Shown here one piece after another: positions 26,590 to 33,458 of a stretch of 42,545 bases of DNA (position 1 is its first letter; each line of letters opens with the position of its first letter). A program made the position numbers and the translations under genes. The notes beneath the pieces were generated by a model. It had not been told where the DNA came from, did not search any database, and saw only the letters and a program-made list of their open reading frames with translations. The stretch is from assembly GCA_046732855.1 (NCBI GenBank), contig JBKPNX010000031.1:1-42545 (forward strand), in the 5' to 3' direction. The stretch comes from JBKPNX01 sp046732855 (GTDB lineage: Bacteria; Pseudomonadota; Alphaproteobacteria; Geminicoccales; Geminicoccaceae).

Positions 26590-27657
26590 TCATGCCCCTC
26601 GTTCGAATTCGGTCCGAATCCGGTCCAGCAGATCCCGATAGACAGCTTCCTTGAGCGCGCCCAGCTGTTGCGCCGTCAACTCCGTCGAGGAGCTCGGAGC
26701 GTCGCTGTCAGCGGCAGGCGGAGCCACTGCCCTGTCGACCGACGCGGCACGGGGTACCGGCGCACGCGTCACGGGCCGCGACCGTGGCTCCCGCGGCGCC
26801 GCCGTGAGCTGCGCCGGCATCGGCGGCGGCCCGCTCACGTGCTGCAACACCCGCCTTTCGTTCTCGATCGCGGCAAGCTCCTCGCGGTCGAGCGACCCGG
26901 CAAACCGGTCCGATTCGGTCTGGGCGACATGGGTCAGCTCGTGGCCAAGCAGGCCAAGCCCGGCCGCGCTGTCAGGCGCGAACCTGCCGGCTCTGAACAT
27001 GATGTCTCGGCCGAAGCTCACCGCATCGGCGTTGAACCGACGGGCCGTGGCATCCGCCGCCTGGCCGGTGTGGATGCGGACCGCGGGAATCCGCAGGTCC
27101 AGGAGCCCGGAGAGCCATCCCTGAACATACGGGTCGAGCGTGCGGGCAAGGCCATGCAGCGTACCGGCAGGCGAGCGTCGGTCGATCCGGACATCCGCTC
27201 GAGCGCCCTCCGCATCGGCGCCTACCGCGCGTCGGGGAAGCGCAGCCCGCAGCTCAGGCCAGGGCATGGGCCGGTTCGCTTCGGCCCAGGAATCGGGCCG
27301 TCCGGTCTGGCGCTCCAGCTGGCGAGGCCGGCCAGGAGCAGCAGCCGGCCAGCGCTCGGCTCCGGCCCACCCGCGAGCGCCGCCCGCGGGCGTGAGTTGC
27401 CCAGGGACAAGCCCTGCCGCCACGTTCGAGATGTCCTCGGAGCCAGCATTCGGTGCCCGTGCTTGATCTCTGCGCTTTTGGCTGGAGCGCACAAACGTCG
27501 CCACGTGCCGTTCCTCGATCGCGGCAGCGAACCTCAGCCAGCGCCTCCCCGGCAGCCATCTCTGGACGATCTCGAGCGCCGGCACGCGCCATCGCTCAGC
27601 CACGGTGATCGTGGTGTCGGGGCTGCCGTTTGCGCCGGATCTGCCGTCCTCGTCCAT
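26590..27657 (-). CDS. DUF4157 protein with HELTH motif
   Basis: A 355-residue protein inside the structural operon. A probably disordered Pro/Ala/Arg-rich N-terminal half is followed by a DUF4157 domain (about 185-250): VRIHTGQAADATARRFNADA, F-A-P-D-S-A-A-G-L-G-L-L-G-H-E-L-T-H-V-A-Q. H239-E240-L-T-H243 is a zinc-protease-like HExxH motif. DUF4157 is often found in proteins linked to extracellular injection systems; its role there is not settled, and proteolysis or cargo docking are both plausible. A Glu/Arg-rich helix follows (L-D-R-E-E-L-A-A-I-E-N-E-R-R) and the C-terminus is again Pro-rich. It could be cargo or a part of the particle. Confidence 0.88.
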   Translation of the reverse strand: MDEDGRSGANGSPDTTITVAERWRVPALEIVQRWLPGRRWLRFAAAIEERHVATFVRSSQKRRDQARAPNAGSEDISNVAAGLVPGQLTPAGGARGWAGAERWPAAAPGRPRQLERQTGRPDSWAEANRPMPWPELRAALPRRAVGADAEGARADVRIDRRSPAGTLHGLARTLDPYVQGWLSGLLDLRIPAVRIHTGQAADATARRFNADAVSFGRDIMFRAGRFAPDSAAGLGLLGHELTHVAQTESDRFAGSLDREELAAIENERRVLQHVSGPPPMPAQLTAAPREPRSRPVTRAPVPRAASVDRAVAPPAADSDAPSSSTELTAQQLGALKEAVYRDLLDRIRTEFERGA

Positions 27658-27671
27658 TCGCGCTCACACGG

Positions 27672-27860
27672 TCACTGATTCAACAACGCCGCGATCTCTC
27701 TGACCCACATGCGCCGCTCCTGATGCTCCATCTCCATGATCGCCTGGTACGGCCAATGAAAGTGGAACGCGAGAATGGCTACCTCCCGGCGGAGCTGGCT
27801 CAGGGGGTAGCCGACGATTCCCCCAACGGCGGCACCTCGACTGCGAAGACATGCGTGCAT
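27672..27860 (-). CDS. Small eCIS-associated protein (DUF6760-like)
   Basis: A 62-residue protein whose core, HFHWPYQAIMEMEHQERRMW, is a pattern repeatedly seen in small proteins between tube and hub genes of injection systems and some phages (DUF6760-like); its job is unknown, possibly tail assembly. Its 5' part overlaps the preceding gene in another frame by 61 bases if ATG 27860 is used. The first 15 residues do not look conserved, and no good start lies nearer to the core, so the true start is uncertain. It ends 14 bases before the DUF4157 gene. Confidence 0.75.
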   Translation of the reverse strand: MHACLRSRGAAVGGIVGYPLSQLRREVAILAFHFHWPYQAIMEMEHQERRMWVREIAALLNQ

Positions 27861-28243
27861 TTGGGGCAGCGGGCTTCGACCTGCCGGGTCTGATTTTCGT
27901 TGATCGAATTGTAAAAATCCTGCAAGTAGCGCAGATCTTCCGTGAACAGCTCTTCAATGGTTTTGGGCGTGATTTGCTTGATATTGCCCAGTTTGATCAC
28001 CACCCGCGACAGAAGAATGATCAGCAGATAGGCCGGATTCTGTTTCACCCGCGGATCCTGCAACGGCAGGATTTCATCGGCCGCGGTGGCCAGCCGCATG
28101 ATGCCCCTGCGGTGGACGTTGCCGTCCGCGTCGACGTGGCCCTTGGGAAGGGTGAACTCATGCTCGGTCTGGAACATTGGCCCCTGCTTGCGGCAAGACG
28201 TCTCTTCGGTTGCTTGGAGCTGCTCGAGGGCTGCGCCGCGCAT
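27800..28243 (-). CDS. Tail assembly-type protein with C-terminal CxxC
   Basis: A 147-residue protein directly after the tube gene, the slot usually held by a tail assembly chaperone-type protein. Visible parts are F-T-L-P-K-G, R-R-G-I-M-R-L-A-T-A-A-D-E-I, a hydrophobic helix A-Y-L-L-I-I-L-L-S-R-V-V-I-K-L-G and a T-E-D-L-R-Y-L-Q-D-F-Y-N helix. The C-terminal tail has C-P-K-C followed by an H and aromatic residues, a possible zinc ribbon half. An internal ATG (28177) begins the more conserved part M-F-Q-T-E-H-E-F, but the ATG at 28243 is 6 bases from the tube stop and translation would be coupled. Confidence 0.8.
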   Translation of the reverse strand: MRGAALEQLQATEETSCRKQGPMFQTEHEFTLPKGHVDADGNVHRRGIMRLATAADEILPLQDPRVKQNPAYLLIILLSRVVIKLGNIKQITPKTIEELFTEDLRYLQDFYNSINENQTRQVEARCPKCTHVFAVEVPPLGESSATP

Positions 28244-28249
28244 GTCCGG

Positions 28250-28687
28250 CTATCCGACCCGCTCGACGCCTTCGTGCGCCAGCTCCAGCGTCTCGATCGC
28301 CACCTCGTTGCCGGACGCGTTGAAGTCAGGGATGTCGTACTTGGTCGGCCACGCCCGGACGAAGTTCCAGCGCGCGACTTCAATGCCTTGACGGTCCAGT
28401 ACGATGATCGATCCGTCCTTGCGGACGACGTCCCCCAAAACGATCTGGCGATGCCAATCGTACAGCTCCATGTCTGCAGACATGCCCCATTTCAGGACGA
28501 TGTTGCTGTACTTGGTCAGGCCCGGGAGCTGGCGCACCGTCGTGTTCTCACCGCCCTCCCGGTATTCGACCGGATCGGTGGTGGCGTCGAGCCCGCTGAC
28601 CTCGGAGAAGGCGGCCCGGGCGATGCCATCCAGCTCGACCAGGAAGTTGTAGCTGAGAAAGGGGTCGACGCGCTGTCCGGTGGGCAT
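28250..28687 (-). CDS. CIS tail tube protein (gp19/Afp1-like)
   Basis: Subunit of the inner tube, forming stacked hexameric rings through which cargo passes. The 145-residue product is a complete phage_T4_gp19-type tube protein: D-P-F-L-S-Y-N-F-L-V-E-L-D-G-I at the start, F-S-E-V-S-G-L-D with the loop, L-K-W-G-M-S-A-D, and W-N-F-V-R-A-W-P-T-K-Y-D-I-P-D-F-N-A-S-G-N-E-V-A-I-E-T-L-E-L-A-H-E-G at the end. The strong AGGAGAG ribosome-binding site before ATG 28687 fits high expression. Only one tube gene is present here, whereas Afp/PVC have two or more. Confidence 0.96.
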   Translation of the reverse strand: MPTGQRVDPFLSYNFLVELDGIARAAFSEVSGLDATTDPVEYREGGENTTVRQLPGLTKYSNIVLKWGMSADMELYDWHRQIVLGDVVRKDGSIIVLDRQGIEVARWNFVRAWPTKYDIPDFNASGNEVAIETLELAHEGVERVG

Positions 28688-28768
28688 GTCTCTCTCCTAT
28701 CGCTGCGGCGCAGACTTCTCGGTCATGAACCATGCGACCGCGACTTCGCTCGGCGCGGACCGGCCGGC

Positions 28769-29965
28769 TCAGGCCGGGCCGGCCATCTGCGAGATGCGAA
28801 AGATGACGAACTCCGCCGGCCTGACGATCGCGACCCCGATCTCGGTGACCACCTGACCCAGCTCGCGCACCTCGGGCGGGTTGGTGGTCTCGTCGCAGCG
28901 CACGTAGAATGCCTGCTCGGGCGTACTGCCGAACAGGGCGCCGTCGCGCCACACGTTGGTCAGGAAAGCGCTCACCGTGCGCGTGATCCGCTGCCATAAG
29001 GGGCGGGCGTTCGGCTCGAACACCGCGAACTGCGTTCCTTCGTCGATCGACTCCCGCAGGAAATTGAGCAGGCGGCGCACGTTGACGTACTTGGTTTCAC
29101 CGTTCGCGTCGCCGCCGAGCGTGCGCGCGCCCCAGATCAAGATGTTGCCGTTCAGATTGCGGATCACGTTGATCCCCGCCGGGTTGAGGATCTGCTGCTC
29201 GTTGCGCGAGACCAGGTAGGCCAGATCCATGGCGCCGCGCACCGTCTCGTTCGCCGGCGCCTTGTGCACGCCCCGCTCCTGATCGACCCGCGCGTACACG
29301 CCTGCGACGTGGCCGCTCGGGTGGACCGCAAGAGGCCCGCCCGAGACCGGATCGAATACGACCACGCGCGGGAAGTAGATCGCGGCCTGATCGCTGTCGC
29401 GGATCGGGCCCTTGATCGCGTCCACGTCGATGCTGTCGGTCTCCTGGCCGTCGACGATCGCGAAACGGTCCTCCATGGTCTCGCAGTGCTCGACCATCTT
29501 GAGCTGCACCGCTTCGCTGAGAGCACCCGGCGCGGCCACCAGCGCGATCTCGTCGATCGGCTCATATTTTTTGAGCGCGGCGTCGACCGCCTCAGCGTCG
29601 GCAAGGTCGCTGACCCGGGTCACGTAGCAGGTCGTCCCGCCATTGTTGAAGAAACCGTACACCGCGTGGGCCAGGGTGCGATTGGCCATATGAAAATCGC
29701 CAAATTTGGTCTTGAACTGATCCCAGCTCGTGACCAGCGCCGTCTGACCTTCCGCCGTCAGCTCGTAGCGATCGTCGGCCGCGGGATTGTTCGGATTGGT
29801 CGGCCGACCGGGTCTGAACGGCATGGTGAAGCCGGACCCGTCCGGATTCTTCGTCGCGGGCTCCACGACCCCGAGGAATGCCGCCGTGCTGGTACCGACG
29901 CCGGCAATCGGAGGCGTGCCGGGAACCTCTTCGACATAGACGCCGGGCGCGAGATACTGCGGCAT
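28769..29965 (-). CDS. CIS tail sheath protein
   Basis: Contractile outer sheath subunit whose contraction drives the tube. The 398-residue product starts MPQYLAPGVYVEEVPGTPPI, the conserved N-terminus of phage/CIS sheaths (linker arm), and ends with the conserved C-terminal domain (P-E-Q-A-F-Y-V-R-C-D, then V-G-V-A-I-V-R-P-A-E-F-V-I-F-R-I). These N- and C-terminal arms interweave neighbouring subunits. GGGAGG precedes ATG 29965, as expected for a major structural gene. Only a single sheath gene is present, against three (Afp2-4) in Afp; it lies 81 bases upstream of the tube gene. Confidence 0.97.
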   Translation of the reverse strand: MPQYLAPGVYVEEVPGTPPIAGVGTSTAAFLGVVEPATKNPDGSGFTMPFRPGRPTNPNNPAADDRYELTAEGQTALVTSWDQFKTKFGDFHMANRTLAHAVYGFFNNGGTTCYVTRVSDLADAEAVDAALKKYEPIDEIALVAAPGALSEAVQLKMVEHCETMEDRFAIVDGQETDSIDVDAIKGPIRDSDQAAIYFPRVVVFDPVSGGPLAVHPSGHVAGVYARVDQERGVHKAPANETVRGAMDLAYLVSRNEQQILNPAGINVIRNLNGNILIWGARTLGGDANGETKYVNVRRLLNFLRESIDEGTQFAVFEPNARPLWQRITRTVSAFLTNVWRDGALFGSTPEQAFYVRCDETTNPPEVRELGQVVTEIGVAIVRPAEFVIFRISQMAGPA

Positions 29966-30045
29966 GTTGCCTCCCTGTTGAAGGTGAATCGCAGACGACA
30001 GCCTCGGTCCGCGCGCCGGAGGTGCAGGTACTGCGGGGCGCGGCC

Positions 30046-30885
30046 TTAGGCTGCGGTCAGCTCGACGTCATACGCATTTGGCGTCCTCCCCGGGACTTCG
30101 ACCGAGATGCTCTGGGCATCGAACCCTTGGGCGGTGGTCACGAGGATGTAACGACCCGCCTTCAGCCGGTGGAATCGATAGCGCCCCACATGGTCCGTGC
30201 GCACCTCACGCGCGAGCGGCTCGAGCTTGACCATGGCATCGACGATGCCCGCTCCCGAATTGGCTTCCCGCACGGTCCCCCCGATCGAAAACGCGCTCGC
30301 AAGCCCGGCCCGGCGCTCGCCCAGACGCAGCTCTCGGGCCACCACCTCCGGACCCACGATCGTCTCGAGAGCGAGATCGAGCGCGATGGTGACGATCGCC
30401 CTGAACGCGACCCGAGGGGCAATGCCGAGCGCGCTCCAGAACTCGCTGGCGCCATGCCGGCCGTCGACTTGCGCCACCAGGGTCGGCGGCGGGAAGGCCT
30501 GGCCGACCAGCGAGCCTTGAAAATAGCTCTCCGGGATCGTGCCGAAGCGACTGAGCCAAGCCAGCGCCTGCCCGAGCAGCTGATGCTCCTCCGCGGCTTT
30601 TTGCGCCCCGCTCTTGCTCGACCAGGCCGTGACCAGGTAGCCGCAGTCGATCCGCAGCGGCGGCAGCCGTTTCCTGTAGGTGCCGTGCTCCAGCGTGTAG
30701 ATCGGCTCCGGATCCCGCAGGTCCCGGTTCTCGCTCACCTCGTGCAGGAACAAATTGAGGGTAGCCCGGTCCGGCGCATACTCTTTGTCCGGCGTCTCGA
30801 AACTCACGTCGGCGTCGCGCAGCCCATGCGGCGCCGTTGGGTCCTCGAACATTGCGTGCAGGGTGCGATCGAGGTCTTGAAACAT
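30046..30885 (-). CDS. DUF4255 tail terminator/cap with Ig-like C-terminus
   Basis: First gene of the - strand arm, 279 residues, equivalent to Afp16, which caps tube and sheath and sets particle length. Residues 1-190 match DUF4255 (F-Q-D-L-D-R-T-L-H-A-M-F, L-N-L-F-L-H-E-V-S-E-N-R-D-L-R-D, L-R-I-D-C-G-Y-L-V-T-A-W-S). Residues ~215-279 add a carboxypeptidase-regulatory-like beta sandwich: G-G-T-V-R-E-A-N-S-G-A-G-I, T-D-H-V-G-R-Y-R-F-H-R-L-K-A-G-R-Y. The ATG at 30885 is chosen because DUF4255 proteins begin M-F-Q-D-L; an upstream in-frame GTG at 30936 would add 17 residues. It ends 80 bases before the sheath gene. Confidence 0.85.
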   Translation of the reverse strand: MFQDLDRTLHAMFEDPTAPHGLRDADVSFETPDKEYAPDRATLNLFLHEVSENRDLRDPEPIYTLEHGTYRKRLPPLRIDCGYLVTAWSSKSGAQKAAEEHQLLGQALAWLSRFGTIPESYFQGSLVGQAFPPPTLVAQVDGRHGASEFWSALGIAPRVAFRAIVTIALDLALETIVGPEVVARELRLGERRAGLASAFSIGGTVREANSGAGIVDAMVKLEPLAREVRTDHVGRYRFHRLKAGRYILVTTAQGFDAQSISVEVPGRTPNAYDVELTAA

Positions 30886-31228
30886 CGTTTCAAGCTCGAA
30901 CGTCCATCGCCAGGCGCCTCCCCCCGCCGCTCCCACCGGAACGGAAGCCCGGCCGATCGCGATGTTCGCAGCCCAAACGGCGCGCTTCGCGGGCGATTGG
31001 TGGTGACTGCCTCGCCGGCATCGGGCGTCAGAAGCTTATGGCCATCGCCCCGGTTGGGCAAGATCAGAAATCTCGTGGAACGTCCGCCGGCGCCGCGTCC
31101 ATGCGCGGTGCGGTGGTACTCATCGCGTGCTGCGACAAGAGCTGCGAGGGTCCCTACCCTCATGTTGACAGGGGGCAACGCCGGAGCGAGCTTCGATCCG
31201 GCTGCGCGATGACGTGAGGACTGCCGCG
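30886..31228. other. Divergent intergenic region of the CIS locus
   Basis: About 340 bases between the two arms of the locus, where promoters for both strands are expected. No frame looks coding. On the + strand TTGACA lies at 31165-31170, but no good -10 box follows at 16-18 bases. GAGGA just upstream of ATG 31229 is a ribosome-binding site for the ATPase gene. No operator-like repeat stands out. Confidence 0.6.
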
Positions 31229-33448
31229 ATGACCCGGCCGACGGCGGAGCGCCGCTCAGGCCTGCTCTACGAGGACAATGCCGCTCATCTGAAGGATGAG
31301 TTGCGCAAGCTCGACCTGCTGATCCATCGGCGCGCTCTGGCCCTGGATCGCCGCCGGGAGACGAGCGAAGGCCTGGCCGCGTCCAAGGGAGTGTTCATCA
31401 CCCGTGACGAATTCGACGAGCTGCTGCGCGCCGCTCGGCCCGATGAAGCAGGCGCGGCCCCAGGCAGCGACATCGAGGATCGATTGACTTGGTTCGAAGG
31501 CGCGGTCACGGCGTCGGTCACCGCCACCCTCGAACGGGGCGTCTTTCTCGGACTGCCGAGCCTCGCCACCCGGTTCGGGCTGTCGCCCCTCGAACGGCAC
31601 GCCGTCGTGGTCTGCCTGGCGCCGGAGCTGGATCGGAAATACGACACCCTCTACGCCTACTTGCAGGAGGACATCACCCGGAAAAGGCCGAGCGCGGATC
31701 TGGTATTGGACCTCGCGTGCATGCCCGAGCGCGAGCGGTGGCAGTCGCGTCCGGTCCTGTCCGATCAAGGCGCTTTGTTCCGCACCGAGATCCTCGAGAC
31801 GGTGGACGATCCGCGCAGCCCGTCGGGCTCCAGCGGATTGGCGAGGTTCATCAAGCTGAATGATCGCATTTTGCGCTTCCTGCTCGGCAATACCGATCTC
31901 GACGCGCGGCTCGACGGCGTCGCCAAACTCCTGCATCCCGCCCGTTCGCTCGACGAGGTGTTGATCGATTCCTCGATCAGGGCCGAGGCCGAAGCCATCC
32001 TCAGCCACCACTTCCCGGGCGATGCGTCCGCACGGGACCCGCTCATCGTCGGGTTGCACGGTCGCCGCGGCGTCGGAAAGCGCGATCTGGCGCTGGCGCT
32101 ATGCCATCAGCTGAGCTGCCCGCTTCTTTACGTCGACCTGGCCTTGCTCGCCGCGCGCACGAAGCACCCGACATCGATGCTGCGGCTGGCCTTCCGCGAA
32201 GGCCTGCTTCAGCAGGGCGCGCTCTATCTGGACCATCTCGACGCCCTGCCCGGAGAGGACGCGCAGGTCGCGGCCTGGCTCAGGACGTTGGCTCATCTGA
32301 GCGATGAGTACGGCTGGTTGACATTCCTCGGTACCGAGAAGGCGTGGTCGCGGCCGGAGGCGTTCGATGATCGGGCATTCTATTCGATCGGGTTCTCCGT
32401 GCCGGACGCATCGATCCAACGGGCTGCCTGGGAGCGTGCCGTGACGTCTTCGTCGCCCGAACTGGAGCCCGCGTGGTCGGAACAGCTGGTCAGCCGGTTC
32501 AGCCTCACTCCGGGGCAGATCGAAGCCGCGGTCAGGTGGGCGGAGCACCGATGCGCGATGCGGCCGGACGCGACTGGCCCGGATCTTGCCGACCTCTACG
32601 CCGCCTGCCGCCACCAGTCGTGTCACCAGCTTGCCGAGCTCGCCGTCAAGATCGAGCCGCGGTATGGTTGGAGCGACCTTGTCCTGCCCGAGAACACGCT
32701 CGCGCAGCTCCACGAGATCTGCAGTCATGTGCGGCATCGCCATCGCGTCCTCGGCGAATGGCGGTTCGAGCGAAAGCTATCCTACGGAAAGGGGCTGAGC
32801 GCGCTGTTCGCCGGCCCGTCCGGGACCGGAAAAACCATGGCGGCCGAAGTGATCGCCAACGAGCTGCAGCTCGATCTGTACAAGATCGACCTGTCGTCCG
32901 TGGTCAGCAAGTACATCGGAGAAACCGAGAAAAACCTGGCGAAAATCTTTGCAGAGGCCGAGTCCAGCAACGCGATCCTCTTTTTCGACGAGGCTGATGC
33001 CTTATTCGGCAAGCGGACGAAAGTCTCTGACGCCCACGACCGCTACGCCAATATCGAAACGAGCTACCTCCTGCAGAAAATGGAAAGCTACGCCGGCGTG
33101 GCGATCCTCGCGACGAATTTTCAGGAAAATATCGATGAGGCGTTTGCCCGGCGCATACGATTTCTCGTCGATTTCCCCTTTCCCGACGCCGAGCGTCGCC
33201 AGCAGATCTGGCGGACCCATTTCCCCGCGGAGGCGCCCACGAGTGGCCAGATCGACTACGCTTGGCTTGGGCAGCAATTGCAGATTACCGGCGGCAACAT
33301 CAAGAATATCGCGCTGAACGCGGCCTTTCTCGCGGCCGCGGATGGCGGTGAGATCGCGATGGATCATGTGCTGCGCGGCGCGCGGCGGGAGTTCGAAAAG
33401 ATCGGCAAGCTCTGGAACGAGAAGGAGTTCGCGCCGCCAGGCGACTGA
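31229..33448 (+). CDS. AAA+ ATPase of the injection system (Afp15-like)
   Basis: An ATPase conserved in extracellular injection systems, thought to act in assembly or cargo loading; 739 residues. The C-terminal module is intact: Walker A G-P-S-G-T-G-K-T at 529-536, Walker B A-I-L-F-F-D-E-A-D-A-L-F with D587-E588, sensor 1 I-L-A-T-N-F-Q, and Arg fingers in A-F-A-R-R-I-R-F (R641/R642). A central module has a variant Walker A, G-L-H-G-R-R-G-V-G-K-R at 275-285, in which Arg replaces the usual Ser/Thr after Lys, and its Walker B (L-Y-L-D-H-L-D-A) lacks Glu, so it probably does not hydrolyse ATP. The first ~240 residues are helical. ATG 31229 is preferred over GTG 31214 for its GAGGA site. The giant gene starts 10 bases downstream. 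Confidence 0.93.
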   Translation: MTRPTAERRSGLLYEDNAAHLKDELRKLDLLIHRRALALDRRRETSEGLAASKGVFITRDEFDELLRAARPDEAGAAPGSDIEDRLTWFEGAVTASVTATLERGVFLGLPSLATRFGLSPLERHAVVVCLAPELDRKYDTLYAYLQEDITRKRPSADLVLDLACMPERERWQSRPVLSDQGALFRTEILETVDDPRSPSGSSGLARFIKLNDRILRFLLGNTDLDARLDGVAKLLHPARSLDEVLIDSSIRAEAEAILSHHFPGDASARDPLIVGLHGRRGVGKRDLALALCHQLSCPLLYVDLALLAARTKHPTSMLRLAFREGLLQQGALYLDHLDALPGEDAQVAAWLRTLAHLSDEYGWLTFLGTEKAWSRPEAFDDRAFYSIGFSVPDASIQRAAWERAVTSSSPELEPAWSEQLVSRFSLTPGQIEAAVRWAEHRCAMRPDATGPDLADLYAACRHQSCHQLAELAVKIEPRYGWSDLVLPENTLAQLHEICSHVRHRHRVLGEWRFERKLSYGKGLSALFAGPSGTGKTMAAEVIANELQLDLYKIDLSSVVSKYIGETEKNLAKIFAEAESSNAILFFDEADALFGKRTKVSDAHDRYANIETSYLLQKMESYAGVAILATNFQENIDEAFARRIRFLVDFPFPDAERRQQIWRTHFPAEAPTSGQIDYAWLGQQLQITGGNIKNIALNAAFLAAADGGEIAMDHVLRGARREFEKIGKLWNEKEFAPPGD

Positions 33449-33458
33449 AGGTTGATCA

